Shown: piece after piece, positions 53,766 to 63,230 of the stretch
How the letters are laid out: every line of letters starts with the position of its first letter
How positions within the stretch are numbered: the first letter of the stretch is position 1
Source: Rhodonellum psychrophilum GCM71 = DSM 17998
GTDB lineage: Bacteria > Bacteroidota > Bacteroidia > Cytophagales > Cyclobacteriaceae
DNA length: 64,000 bases
Direction: 5' to 3'
NCBI RefSeq assembly: GCF_000381545.1
Contig: NZ_KB906689.1
Span: forward strand, 57,890 to 121,889
The notes under the pieces: model-generated
What the model saw: only the letters and a program-made list of their open reading frames with translations
Database searches by the model: none
What the model was told of the DNA's origin: nothing
Translations under genes and position numbers: made by a program

Positions 53766-54269
53766 AAACCAAATGAAGATTGATGAAGCTGATATTAAGA
53801 ATGTGTCATGAAATGAGAACCTTTTGGATAGTGATGCCCTAAGCTCAAAATCCAATCCGAAAATTTAGAATGAAAGAAGTTAGAAATTTTTCATAGGGCT
53901 TTGATCTTTTGAAATCTTAAAAAAAACCTTTAAGGTGTTTAAAAGATCGGATTGTCTAAACAAACAACCCTAAAACTTCCTCTTTAGAGCATTGTGTATC
54001 CGTAATTTTCGCTAGAATATCTATACAACGGTAAATGGCCAAATCCAGTAATCTGTGGTAAGATATCAAAACCCTCAACCACCATAACCGCACATTCAAG
54101 GCTTCCTGCTGTGGCACCAATGTCTGAGACAACCCTGAGCATTTGACGATTAAAACCATGGCAGGATCCCATAGTTCAAAATATCCCCAATTCATAAGAA
54201 TCAATCCCCTACCCCAATCTATCACTTAAATGAGTAAAGCATTCATTTTGGATACCTGAGTCTCAGAGA

Positions 54270-54301
54270 CAGAAGAGACAGAACTAAGTCTGTCTCTTCT
54301 G
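54270..54301. terminator. Perfect 13-bp hairpin
   Basis: CAGAAGAGACAGA pairs with TCTGTCTCTTCTG around a 6-nt loop (ACTAAG). No strong T-run follows on either side, so termination is uncertain; it lies between the phosphoesterase and the endonuclease-like gene, both on the minus strand. Confidence 0.5.
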
Positions 54302-54380
54302 TTCTTCTGAAAATCAATACTCAAAGATCAGAATCCCCATCGGGATCAGCATGCATGAGAGGCGGAAGAAATATATCTTC

Positions 54381-54411
54381 ATATTCCTTTGCGTCAAAAC
54401 CAAAGGAATAT
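54381..54411 (-). terminator. Perfect 11-bp hairpin after the endonuclease-family gene
   Basis: ATATTCCTTTG (54381-54391) pairs with CAAAGGAATAT (54401-54411), loop of 9. It lies 17 bp beyond the stop of the minus-strand gene at 54429. No T-run follows, so it may protect the mRNA end rather than terminate. Confidence 0.5.
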
Positions 54412-54428
54412 CCGCGATTAAATAACTA

Positions 54429-55418
54429 TCATCTGTCCTTTCTCAGAAAACTTCCAGTTACTGGTAAATGATCACTGATCATTCGCATGGTATCGGCAGA
54501 GAAAAAAGCATCAACTTTAACCGTATTGTCGATCATCTCGCTAAACATATTCTTATTGACCAGCATATAGTCCAGTCTCCACCTTGGTGCATTTGCGGGA
54601 TGTGAATGGACTGCGGTATCTATCGGATCAATGAAGTTATTTTTTAATTTATTATTCGCTGTCAATATGCGTAATTCCTCACTTGTAGGAACTGCGTTCA
54701 AATCACCCACCAACACCATATTTTTATCTAAGTTTTCTGTTAACATCCGGTTGAACTGGCTTACCAAAAAATTTAACTGCCCCTTTCTCATCGCGACATC
54801 GCGTTCACTTCTCCCTGCCTTGAGATGTACCCCTGTGAGTAAAATCTCATAATCTGCAGAAGGAAATATTTCCATGGACCACATTCGGGTGTTGATCTGG
54901 TTTTGGCTTTCCTGCTCACCTGTTTCCGTTACATAATCGGGCAATGGAGTCGTTACATTTCCATAGCCATACATGATTCCCATGGGAAACTTGCTCATGA
55001 CGACTACATTCATATACCAGTTATGACTGGGGATATCGGCAAAATACCGATATTCCATTTCCGGTAATGAATCCAATGCGAGTTGCTTTAAGTACTTCGC
55101 ACTTTCAAATTCCTGGAGCACAACAATATCCGCATCTGCTGTTTTCAAGGCTTTCAAGAAGAGGTCAAGTCGCAGCTTCATATTTTCCGGTGGGCTGTTT
55201 TCTCTATCGTTATCAATATAGGGATCGTCAAATTGATCTACAAAATGCTCAACATTCCAAGAGAGAATTTTAAAGGTGGAATCAGATGAATATGCAAAAT
55301 CATGGGGGATGACGGTAAAAACATCTTTGGAAATGTCATTTTGAGTGGATTTGGGAGTGGATTTGGTACCTATGCAGGACATCATCAACAATACCAATAA
55401 TACAGACAGCTTATTCAT
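54429..55418 (-). CDS. Endonuclease/exonuclease/phosphatase family lipoprotein
   Basis: The 329-residue protein has a lipobox (LMMSC, Cys15) and the EEP fold: ILSWNVEHF, VVLQEFE (catalytic Glu), TGVHLKAG, VLVGDLNAVPTS (Asp and Asn) and SDHLPVTGSF (Asp-His). Such enzymes cut DNA, phospholipid head groups or phosphoinositides. As a surface or periplasmic lipoprotein among phosphorus-scavenging genes, it most likely degrades extracellular DNA or nucleotides for phosphate; that is inference. It lies 76 bp after the TonB receptor gene on the same strand, with a terminator in between. Confidence 0.88.
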   Translation of the reverse strand: MNKLSVLLVLLMMSCIGTKSTPKSTQNDISKDVFTVIPHDFAYSSDSTFKILSWNVEHFVDQFDDPYIDNDRENSPPENMKLRLDLFLKALKTADADIVVLQEFESAKYLKQLALDSLPEMEYRYFADIPSHNWYMNVVVMSKFPMGIMYGYGNVTTPLPDYVTETGEQESQNQINTRMWSMEIFPSADYEILLTGVHLKAGRSERDVAMRKGQLNFLVSQFNRMLTENLDKNMVLVGDLNAVPTSEELRILTANNKLKNNFIDPIDTAVHSHPANAPRWRLDYMLVNKNMFSEMIDNTVKVDAFFSADTMRMISDHLPVTGSFLRKDR

Positions 55419-55452
55419 CGCGTTTTTTTATTGTGGGATGGTTTTAAAATAA

Positions 55453-55478
55453 AAAAGCGCCTCCGAAAAGGCGCTTTT
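55453..55478 (-). terminator. Intrinsic terminator of the Oar-like receptor gene
   Basis: Perfect 9-bp stem AAAAGCGCC/GGCGCTTTT with an 8-nt loop; on the minus strand followed by TTATTTT. It lies 17 bp past the receptor stop. Confidence 0.88.
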
Positions 55479-55494
55479 AAAGTATTGATGGTTT

Positions 55495-58400
55495 TTAGTT
55501 AAAAATATACCTGACACCAACCTGCATTCTCCAGAGATTCCCCAAGGAATTTGAAGTTCTGAAGGTTTCATTGATCAGTTCATTTGTTCCTGGATTTGAG
55601 TTTACTCTATAAACTGGAACTCCATTATCACCAATCCTTCTCAGGTTAAGCGGATTGTTTTGCCATTCTACCTGTGGGATGCCCCAATTTGAATTGAACA
55701 TATTCCCGACGTTGGTAAAATCCAATGATAGCTGGAGTTTGTTTTTTGAGTTTTTGGAGAGATTGATGTCCTGCAATATTCTCAGGTCAAAACGGTGTAC
55801 CCAAGGTCTTACTGCCCCATTTCTTTCGGACACCTTACCTCTCATCTGACTTAAATAGGGATCTTGGTCAATAAACTCGTCAAAAATCCTTGCTTGATCC
55901 GCAGCGGTGTATCTGACACCATCAAGTGTGAATTCTTCAAAGGTCAATTCACTTGCGGCATTGGGTACATAGAGTAATCTGTTTGCAGCATCTCCAAATC
56001 GGATTCCGCTTCCAGAATAGGTATAACTGTATCTTCCTGCTTCTCCCCCGTCATAGAACAACCCAAGAGTGGTGTTATTTGATCTGTAGGAGATGTTTGC
56101 GATTAGCCTATTGGGTTGATCAAATCCAGCATAACTCAATTCAGGATTATTTCTATCAGATTGAACTACACTTGGCCATAAGGATCCAGCCTGAGAACCA
56201 CCTGTCGCTCCTAAATCCCTAGCTCTGGATTTTGTATAGGCCACTGAAGTAAACAGGCCATTGTCAAAAGATTTTGCAAGCGATAAGGTCAATGAATAAT
56301 ATTCAGGTGTTTCATCTGAATTTGTGAAATAAAAGACGTTGTTGTAGTCGTTATCTCCAGAATAGGTGGTATTTCTCGTGATATTTGTACCATCAGGTCT
56401 TTGACCCGTCACTACATTTCTAGGACCCCAAAAAGGTCTGTTGTCAGGTCCACTAAGTAATCCGTCAGCTTCTCTAAGGATAACATTGTTTGCTATCGGT
56501 GAAGTGACATCCTTTGAATATATAAACTCCAACGTACCGATGATTCCAAAAGGGAGAACCTGATCCACAGCCAAATTTGTTCTCCAAACTTGTGGCAATT
56601 TGAAGTTTGGATCTGTCAAGTTCAATTCGTTTGAGGGAGCCAAACCTGGGTTTTCAGGATTATAAGCAGTTACTGATGGATTGAATACGATATTATTGGC
56701 TTCCACATCTTGGCCTTCAAAACCGTAACCACCTCTGATCACACCCGAACCATTGACCTGATTTGACATCCAAACAAATGGAACACGGCCTGAGAACACA
56801 CCTGTACCTCCTCTGAACTGAGTGGTTCTGTTTCCATAGACATCCCAGTTAAACCCTACTCTGGGGGAAAATAAAGGATTCACTGTTGGAAACTGGGAAA
56901 CATCAGGAGTAAACGCATTGCCGTTTACATCGGAAAATGTTTTGTTTTGTGCATCCAACAAAGGATTTCGTGGAATTTCCGTTGGGTAGAAAGGCAAATC
57001 CACCCGAAGTCCACCTGTTACCTTTAACTGAGGCGTGATCTGGAATTCATCCTGAACGTAGAGCCCTAACTGACCAAATCGAGTCGCATCTGTGGGAGGC
57101 GTGTTGGATCCATCTAGGGCATATCCTTTGGCGAAAGCATCAGGATACACATTTGGATTTCCATTCAACACGGCCTCTTCAAAATTTTCAAAACTGTTGA
57201 ATCTGTAAAAACCGTTGAAAACAGGATTAAAGGCATTGTCAAAGGTCATGTACTCAAAATTACCTCCAAATGTATAGGTATGCCTTCCTTTATACAACGA
57301 GAAATTATTGGTGATATTCAATACATTGTTTTCAAGAAGGTTACCCACCGTGAAAAGCTCATTTCCCAAGGTCATGTAGTATTGTAAATTTCCTCCTGCA
57401 TCAGGCTCCAACACTTCAATAAAAGGAAACTCCTGTCCGCCAGGAATCCCTCTTTTGGGATCTGTGATGGATGTATAACCAATATTGAGTTGGTTTGACA
57501 TCGAGTTTCCAATCCTGGAACTCAATTCTGCAACCACAGATTTTACGTTTCTATCATTTGTATAATTGGAATTCCTGAAATTGATTCCTTCTATTCCTGT
57601 TCTACTTCCGTTGATTCGGGATTGAAGATATCGGTTGGAGTTCCCATTGGTCTGCACATCTGTGAAGGCAGTATAGTTATTGTACCTTACAGATACTTTG
57701 TGATTCATGTTGATGTTGTAATCCAGTCTGACATTTAATCTTTCCTGCTCCGAAGCAAAAGGATAGGAATCCACTGCACCTGGATCATAGCCATAACGAT
57801 CTATTATTCTTTCCCTTACGCTATTGGCTTGCTCGAAAGGAACTCTTGATATAAACTGGCCATCTGGAATCTCTCCTTCCCTTGCTGCCCTTCTAATGAT
57901 GGAGGGGGTAGCAGACGCTTCTTTTTCATAATTGACAAAGAAAAACAATTTGTTTTTGATGATTGGGCCTCCAACACTAAATCCAGCAATTTCATTTTTG
58001 CTGTCATTCTGGGGCACAAATTCATTGCCGATTTTGGTGCCTATCATTTGGTCATTTCTCAAAAAATAATAAGCTGTACCTGTAAATTCATTGTTACCTG
58101 ATTTGGTAATGGCATTCACACCCGCTCCGGTAAAACCTCCCTGTCTGACATCATAAGGGGCCAAGTTTACCTGAACCTCTTCGATTGCGTCAAGGGAAAT
58201 AGGATTTCCACCTGCAAACTGACCTGATCCCAATCCAAAATTGTTGTTATAAATATTTCCATCAACAGTAAAATTGTTGAAATTAGAGCTTGTACCAGCA
58301 AAGGAATTTCCATTTGATTGAGGAGTCAACCTTGTGAAATCACTGATATTTCTACTGATCGTTGGAAGCGATGCTATTTTTTCTTTAGAAAGATTAAGTG

Positions 58401-58815
58401 AAGCACCAGTCCGATCTGCATTCATGATGCCGTCTCTTCCTGCGACCACCTCTACCACATCCAATTCCAATCCATCCGTCAATTGGGTGTTGATGGTGTA
58501 ATTTTGACCCAGTGAAAGATTTATTTCTTCGAAAAGCCTGTTTTCGAAACCTACATAGGTAATCGTGACTTGGTAAGGCCCACCTACACGCAAATTTGGC
58601 AGCACAAACCTACCTTCATTATTGGTTACTGCACCGTACCGAGACCCTGATGGTCCGTGTATGGCCAATACATTTGCACCAGGAAGTGTAGCACCCAAGT
58701 CATCGGTTACTATTCCCTGCATGCTTGCCGTGGTTACTCCTTGTGAGAACAATGCTCCTGTACTTGTCACAAACATTGCAATCATCAAAAAGCATTTCAG
58801 TAATGATTTTTTCAT
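55495..58815 (-). CDS. Oar-like TonB-dependent receptor with carboxypeptidase-like front domain
   Basis: Start set at 58815 (MKKSLLKCFLMIAMFVTSTGALFSQ), preceded by AAGAGGAAA; the longer frame is unlikely. The 1106-residue protein has a signal peptide, a carboxypeptidase-regulatory-like domain (about 27-115: ASMQGIVTDDLGATLPGANVL), a plug with LPTISRNISDFTRLTPQSNG and VDGNIYNNNFG, and a large barrel ending MQVGVRYIFN. It resembles Oar/OmpA-related receptors rather than SusC and has no SusD. Oar proteins are often the largest outer-membrane proteins in marine Bacteroidota, with unclear ligands. Upstream there are 11-bp-spaced TTAA half-sites and a TACATTTG -7 box. Confidence 0.9.
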   Translation of the reverse strand: MKKSLLKCFLMIAMFVTSTGALFSQGVTTASMQGIVTDDLGATLPGANVLAIHGPSGSRYGAVTNNEGRFVLPNLRVGGPYQVTITYVGFENRLFEEINLSLGQNYTINTQLTDGLELDVVEVVAGRDGIMNADRTGASLNLSKEKIASLPTISRNISDFTRLTPQSNGNSFAGTSSNFNNFTVDGNIYNNNFGLGSGQFAGGNPISLDAIEEVQVNLAPYDVRQGGFTGAGVNAITKSGNNEFTGTAYYFLRNDQMIGTKIGNEFVPQNDSKNEIAGFSVGGPIIKNKLFFFVNYEKEASATPSIIRRAAREGEIPDGQFISRVPFEQANSVRERIIDRYGYDPGAVDSYPFASEQERLNVRLDYNINMNHKVSVRYNNYTAFTDVQTNGNSNRYLQSRINGSRTGIEGINFRNSNYTNDRNVKSVVAELSSRIGNSMSNQLNIGYTSITDPKRGIPGGQEFPFIEVLEPDAGGNLQYYMTLGNELFTVGNLLENNVLNITNNFSLYKGRHTYTFGGNFEYMTFDNAFNPVFNGFYRFNSFENFEEAVLNGNPNVYPDAFAKGYALDGSNTPPTDATRFGQLGLYVQDEFQITPQLKVTGGLRVDLPFYPTEIPRNPLLDAQNKTFSDVNGNAFTPDVSQFPTVNPLFSPRVGFNWDVYGNRTTQFRGGTGVFSGRVPFVWMSNQVNGSGVIRGGYGFEGQDVEANNIVFNPSVTAYNPENPGLAPSNELNLTDPNFKLPQVWRTNLAVDQVLPFGIIGTLEFIYSKDVTSPIANNVILREADGLLSGPDNRPFWGPRNVVTGQRPDGTNITRNTTYSGDNDYNNVFYFTNSDETPEYYSLTLSLAKSFDNGLFTSVAYTKSRARDLGATGGSQAGSLWPSVVQSDRNNPELSYAGFDQPNRLIANISYRSNNTTLGLFYDGGEAGRYSYTYSGSGIRFGDAANRLLYVPNAASELTFEEFTLDGVRYTAADQARIFDEFIDQDPYLSQMRGKVSERNGAVRPWVHRFDLRILQDINLSKNSKNKLQLSLDFTNVGNMFNSNWGIPQVEWQNNPLNLRRIGDNGVPVYRVNSNPGTNELINETFRTSNSLGNLWRMQVGVRYIFN

Positions 58816-58842
58816 TTTCCTCTTTTTAATTCCTAAATGATT

Positions 58843-58953
58843 TAAATTATGATGGGACAAATGTAGAGGGGATATAATACAAAGGCCTCCAATCAAAATT
58901 TTCAATTTGTTAAGAATTGCGTATACATTTAACTAATCTTAACACAGAATTAA
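58843..58953 (-). promoter_or_regulatory. Promoter region of the Oar-like receptor with TTAA half-sites
   Basis: Minus strand: TTAAT (58953-58949) and TTAAG (58942-58938) are 11 bp apart with a third TTAAA 10 bp on. A perfect -7 box TACATTTG lies closer to the gene, about 30-40 bp before the ATG. The half-sites are too far from this box to copy the 21-bp plan, so regulation is doubtful. Confidence 0.35.
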
Positions 58954-60143
58954 TCCACGAATTGACGTTTTGGAGGTATTGACGCCCTATAGAAGTTCAG
59001 AGACAATATCCCGATTGGGACATAAAAATCTAAAAGTCAGTTTTGTATAAACCCATAAAAACTTCCGAAATTGTTTAAAAACCCATTCTTGGTATCCTTC
59101 CAAGAATGGAAAAAGTTTCTGAACGAAACCGTTGGTGTCGGTTTTGAAAAAATAGAGACCCAAGAAAGCTTCTATCGAACAGGAACTTGAATCCTTTACG
59201 AATTCCCTCAAGAAAGAGATTTGCGTCAGCCGTCTTTCAGAAACAAACTGTCGCCTTTTGACTACTCGTACAGAAAATTGAACCCATTGTCTGTTTCACT
59301 TATCTCAGGGTTTTTGGAAATTTCAAGTACTGCCTAGCTGACCTTCTCCTGGTTTATCTCTGCGATGCTGTTTTCACTGGAATTCAGGACTTGGCTTCTT
59401 TGAACTACTCGCACCATTCTTTTTATGGGGAAACTCTGGAAAAAGAAAAAGGCATTGGCTGGCAATTTTGTTCTGCACAAATCCCTAAAGCACAAAAATT
59501 ATAGCCGGATTCTTATATCAGAGAATCCGGCTATAATTTAATTGTCTCAAAAGGGAGTATATTTAATTTAATGATAAAAATTTGTGCCTGGTACTTGCCT
59601 ATTTCATTTTCTTTGCAGAAAAAAATTAAGCCCGTGACCAGGACTTAGTATTTTTATAAATAATATCGATTCTTGAAAGCTAAATCTGATTATGTCCTCA
59701 AAAATATCATCCTCTACTATTAAAAATATCTTTTCAACCGCCGCTATGTTTCACAAAGGACACACCTTTATAATGGATATAAGAAATATCCCGGTTAAGT
59801 TTTTGTCACCTTATTGTTCTGTGAATAATTTATTTTCAATGCTGAAATCTTCTTAGATTTCAGCCAATTTTGTTCTAGAAAATCTTAAATTTAATGACGC
59901 TCACTCCGTTTGTTTTATCTCCAAGCAACTCCCCTACATACAACATTTAAATCACAATCATTCCAAGAGTGATTATTCAGCCACTTTCTGAGTAAGTACC
60001 ATACTGACCCTTGGAGGCCCCTCCGGAATCCTCTTCCTTGAGATGAACCAAGTTATTTGTATGGATTCAATATTTCATGATTTTCTAACAAATTGTTAAC
60101 GGAAAGAAATCGGGTTGGCGAAATTCTAATTCTAAATTTCGAG
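58954..60143. other. Gene-poor region, about 1.2 kb
   Basis: No intact gene. A minus-strand open stretch (58987-59211, 74 codons) lacks any motif. An 18-bp perfect hairpin lies at 59496-59539. The region 59090-59470 has a coding-like but broken style and may be a decayed gene. Confidence 0.45.
59496..59539. terminator. Orphan perfect 18-bp hairpin
   Basis: Arms 59496-59513 and 59522-59539 (AAATTATAGCCGGATTCT and its exact complement) with an 8-nt loop. It is flanked by A-run on the left and T-poor sequence on the right, so a minus-strand terminator is most plausible, yet no minus-strand gene ends nearby. Confidence 0.5.
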
Positions 60144-61703
60144 ATGAAATTCCCTTCGCTATCACCTGCATCATGGATACTTTTTATTTTAATATTATGG
60201 GTATTTGTCTTCGGAAATGACAATTGGGATGTTTACATATTGGATGAGGCCAAAAATGCCGAAGCTGCACGTGAAATGCTGCAAACAAAAGATTGGATCG
60301 TACCCAGATTCAATGGAGAATTAAGGTACGACAAGCCCCCACTACATTACTATTTCATTGCGCTATCTTTTTGGTTTTTTGAGGTCAATTCTTTCACTGC
60401 AAGGCTTTTTCCCGCAGCAATGGGATGTTTGCTTGCATTTTCGGTATTCTTTAAAATAAAATCCAGAATGGGTGAACGCAAAGCCTTTTGGTCCACATTG
60501 CTTTTTATCAGTTCTTTGCATGTCCAGCTTCAATTCAAACTCTCGGTTCCAGACCCATTTCTGATCTGTTTTTTGGCTTTGTCCATTTTTTCTTTTGAAT
60601 CTTGGATCAAATCAGAAATGCAGGCAAAAAAACACCTTAGATGGGCGTGTTTCTTTCTGGCTTTTGCCACCATGAGCAAGGGCCCAATTGCACCACTACT
60701 GCTAGCGGCTACCTTGGTCACCTATTTATTGCTTGCCCCTAATCGTTTTAAGATTTCTTGGCTTCGGATATTTGAACCTTATTCAATAGTGATTTTTTTG
60801 GTCGTAACCCTTCCCTGGTATATCGCAATATCCTGGGTTACCGAGGGTGCTTGGTTACAGGAGTTTATCTTTCACCATAATTTGAATCGATTTTCTAAGC
60901 CAATGGAAGGCCACGGGGGACCTTTTTATCTCATTCTGCTTATGGTTATTGTCGGTTTTTTGCCTGGTAGTTTATTTTTGATCCGAATTTTTTCCTATCG
61001 GCTAAAGGACCTCCTAAAAGATCCATTATTGGCCCTTTCTTGTATTTTCACCCTGGTGACAATGGTTTTTTTCTCACTGTCCAGCACCAAGCTACCCAAC
61101 TATGCCGCACCTGTTTATCCTTTTCTTGCAGTCATTTTTGCCTATACTTTAGATGTCAGGGGAATTAATTCCTGGACCAGATATTTCTCTTTTGGCTTGG
61201 CTGCAATCGTTCCAATTGCAGCCTTTGGATTAACCTTTACAAAGCTTCCAATCCTACCTGAGCTTGAAGGAATAGAAAAATACTCCTTCTTTTTGATATC
61301 CCCTGTTGGATTAGCTATAATTTCTTTGGTGGCTATAAGTTTCAAAAAAAATTTTACCTCCTTATTTGCCTTGTGCCTATCGTTTTTGGCCTTAAATTTT
61401 ATTGTGTTCCACTTTTACATACCTGCAATCAACGAGCATAATCCGGTGCGTGTTTCCCGGGATATTTGGGCTGGGAAAAAGCTATACTATTGGGGGGAAT
61501 TCAATCCTGCTTTTCCTTTTGCAACGCAACAGATTCTACTGGAATGGGAGGTTGAAAGCGGAAATCAAGACTTGATCGTTACGACTGATCGGGCCTTAAA
61601 GCAAAACCCACTTCCGGTTCCTTATCAGGTTTTGTTCCAATCCAAAGATCTTTTTGAGAAAACTGAAACAATGATCATCCAGCCAACTTCTGCTGAAGAA
61701 TGA
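60144..61703 (+). CDS. ArnT/PMT-like membrane glycosyltransferase (GT39/GT83 type)
   Basis: Start set at 60144 (MKFPSLSPASWILF); an upstream TTG is unlikely. The 519-residue protein has about eleven membrane helices and the family motifs: DEAKNAEAAREM after the first helix (catalytic Asp-Glu), RYDKPPLHYY in the first periplasmic loop, and a soluble C-terminal part. These enzymes move a sugar from a polyprenyl-phosphate carrier to lipid A or other acceptors on the outer face of the inner membrane. The convergent PAP2 gene overlaps its end by 29 bp. A link to phosphate saving by changing lipid A is an inference only. Confidence 0.85.
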   Translation: MKFPSLSPASWILFILILWVFVFGNDNWDVYILDEAKNAEAAREMLQTKDWIVPRFNGELRYDKPPLHYYFIALSFWFFEVNSFTARLFPAAMGCLLAFSVFFKIKSRMGERKAFWSTLLFISSLHVQLQFKLSVPDPFLICFLALSIFSFESWIKSEMQAKKHLRWACFFLAFATMSKGPIAPLLLAATLVTYLLLAPNRFKISWLRIFEPYSIVIFLVVTLPWYIAISWVTEGAWLQEFIFHHNLNRFSKPMEGHGGPFYLILLMVIVGFLPGSLFLIRIFSYRLKDLLKDPLLALSCIFTLVTMVFFSLSSTKLPNYAAPVYPFLAVIFAYTLDVRGINSWTRYFSFGLAAIVPIAAFGLTFTKLPILPELEGIEKYSFFLISPVGLAIISLVAISFKKNFTSLFALCLSFLALNFIVFHFYIPAINEHNPVRVSRDIWAGKKLYYWGEFNPAFPFATQQILLEWEVESGNQDLIVTTDRALKQNPLPVPYQVLFQSKDLFEKTETMIIQPTSAEE

Positions 61704-62376
61704 TCCTTTTCCTAAGGGAAAGTATGGAGGCAGGTTTGGTCTTGATAAACGGTTTTTTTAATTTTTTACCTGAAAAATACCTCAGGGTAACTTCTCTTGC
61801 AGCCAGAGTGGCGACCAAACCCAAGGCAGCACCCATCCAGATATCACCGAAGAAATGCTGCATGAGATACACTCTGCTTAACCCGATCCCGATCGCAAGT
61901 ATCAGCATCATCCGTTGGATTTTGGGATGTTTTGAAAAGATGATTGAAAAGGCAAAACATATGGAAAATGCCGTAGTGGTATGACCCGAGGGAAAACTGT
62001 TCCAGTGGTATAAGTTAACTCCGGGGACTTGGTAAAAATCCACTCCCTTAAAAAACTCTGCTGGCCTGGGAAAACCGGGAAACAATAATTTCTTACCAAG
62101 ACTGACCAATATCGTATTAAAAAGCCCACAAAGAATCAGGAAGATTGAAAATGAAGTTTTCCAAAACAAGAACAAAATAACAAAAGGAACGAAGATTATA
62201 CCGTCACCTAACTGGGTAAGGGCCAGAAACACGATATCGGAAAAAGAATTGTGAAACTGGTTAAATTGTAGTTCTAAAAACCCTTTTGGGGTGGCAAAAA
62301 CCGGAATGGAGCAAAGTAGTAAAAGTACAATGGCTCCCCATAGAAATTCGAGTCCTCGATTCTTCTTTCTTTTCAT
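61675..62376 (-). CDS. PAP2-family membrane phosphatase
   Basis: The 233-residue protein has about six membrane helices and the PAP2 motifs: KKLLFPGFPRP (Lys then Arg-Pro), PSGHTTTAF (catalytic His) and SRVYLMQHFFGD (Ser-Arg, His, Asp). It dephosphorylates lipid phosphates such as undecaprenyl pyrophosphate, phosphatidate or lipid A phosphates. It converges on the ArnT-like gene with a 29-bp overlap, so the two are not one operon, but both act on envelope lipids. It has a basic start (MKRKKNRGLEF) and is preceded by an AT-rich spacer. Confidence 0.9.
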   Translation of the reverse strand: MKRKKNRGLEFLWGAIVLLLLCSIPVFATPKGFLELQFNQFHNSFSDIVFLALTQLGDGIIFVPFVILFLFWKTSFSIFLILCGLFNTILVSLGKKLLFPGFPRPAEFFKGVDFYQVPGVNLYHWNSFPSGHTTTAFSICFAFSIIFSKHPKIQRMMLILAIGIGLSRVYLMQHFFGDIWMGAALGLVATLAAREVTLRYFSGKKLKKPFIKTKPASILSLRKRIILQQKLAG

Positions 62377-62609
62377 CCTGAAAAGCTACGATCTCAAAAT
62401 TTCATACATGTTAAGAGATTTTGAATTTATTTTTATGATTTTTCCCAATGACAACAGGATTATCGAAAAATTTATACATCCTTTAACACAAACACCAGAA
62501 AAAAGGAATAACCTTTGTTCGGACTTAGGTTTTTTTAATCTTTTGACCAAGAAAAGCATCTGTTTCTTAGTGGTCTTGAAATTTGTTTTAAAAGATTGAA
62601 GTGAGATCT

Positions 62610-63230
62610 GGTCGCTGGGCACCTCCAAAACGTCAGGTGGGTAATTCTACCAAGCTTAGGGGTGCCGTTGTGGTCTGGATAATATTGAGAACCTCAAACC
62701 CTATCGTTATGCAAGAGAGGTCGCTAAAACCGATCCTACGGTTAGGCAGACGATTTTCGGAGGCGGTATTTATACACAGGCAGATTCTGAATTGGGCAGG
62801 GGAATGAATTTGATTGTTGGGGTTAGAGGGGATTACACCACTTATAAAAATTCACCTAACTTCAATCATACCGTTTTAAAAGAACTGGGTTTAAAAACAG
62901 ATATTAAAACAGGCGGATTTCAGATCCAACCTAGAGTGCAGTTTACTTGGGACATCAATGAGCGACAGACTGATATCATCAGAGTTGGTGGAGGTGTTTT
63001 TGGATCGGCACTCAATAACTATACGGATGTCAACAATTTGCAAGTTGACGGTACCAAAATAGTAGCAGTATATGTCACCAGTGCCAATGTGCGCACACCG
63101 AATTTCGAATCTTACAGAAACAATCCAGCCACTGCACCTGGAGTGGACCTTTTGAATAATCCCAACATCTCTCCGGTTGCTACGATCAACATGAACAGTA
63201 AGGACCTATAAGTCCCGATAATATCAAGGT
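62610..63230 (+). pseudogene. Remnant of an Oar-like TonB-dependent receptor
   Basis: Frames broken by shifts together read as a receptor middle segment: DNIENLKPYRYAREV, then TVRQTIFGGGIYTQADSELG, then GVRGDYTTYKNSPNF, GGFQIQPRVQFTWDINERQTDIIRVGGGVFG and APGVDLLNNPN. The last open stretch is 62792-63211. The order of motifs parallels the Oar-like receptor at 55495-58815 (its SPRVGFNWDVYGNRTTQFRGGTGVFSGR region). Both ends are missing. A decayed paralogue or the trace of a deletion. Confidence 0.8.

Larger units (their letters stand above)
53733..54428. other. Intergenic region, about 700 bp
   Basis: Holds the GTTTAGTAAAA site (53748-53765), an upstream stretch with TTAAT, 21 bp and TTGGTTTG (near-match to -7) on the minus strand, a minus-strand open stretch at 53956-54225 without family signature, and two perfect hairpins (54270-54301 and 54381-54411). 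No intact gene is supported. Confidence 0.45.

Noticed and set aside
53956..54225. 89-codon minus-strand ORF
   Set aside because: A second frame in the same stretch also looks partly protein-like (LRVVSDIGA), so it may be a decayed gene, but neither frame is convincing enough to call.
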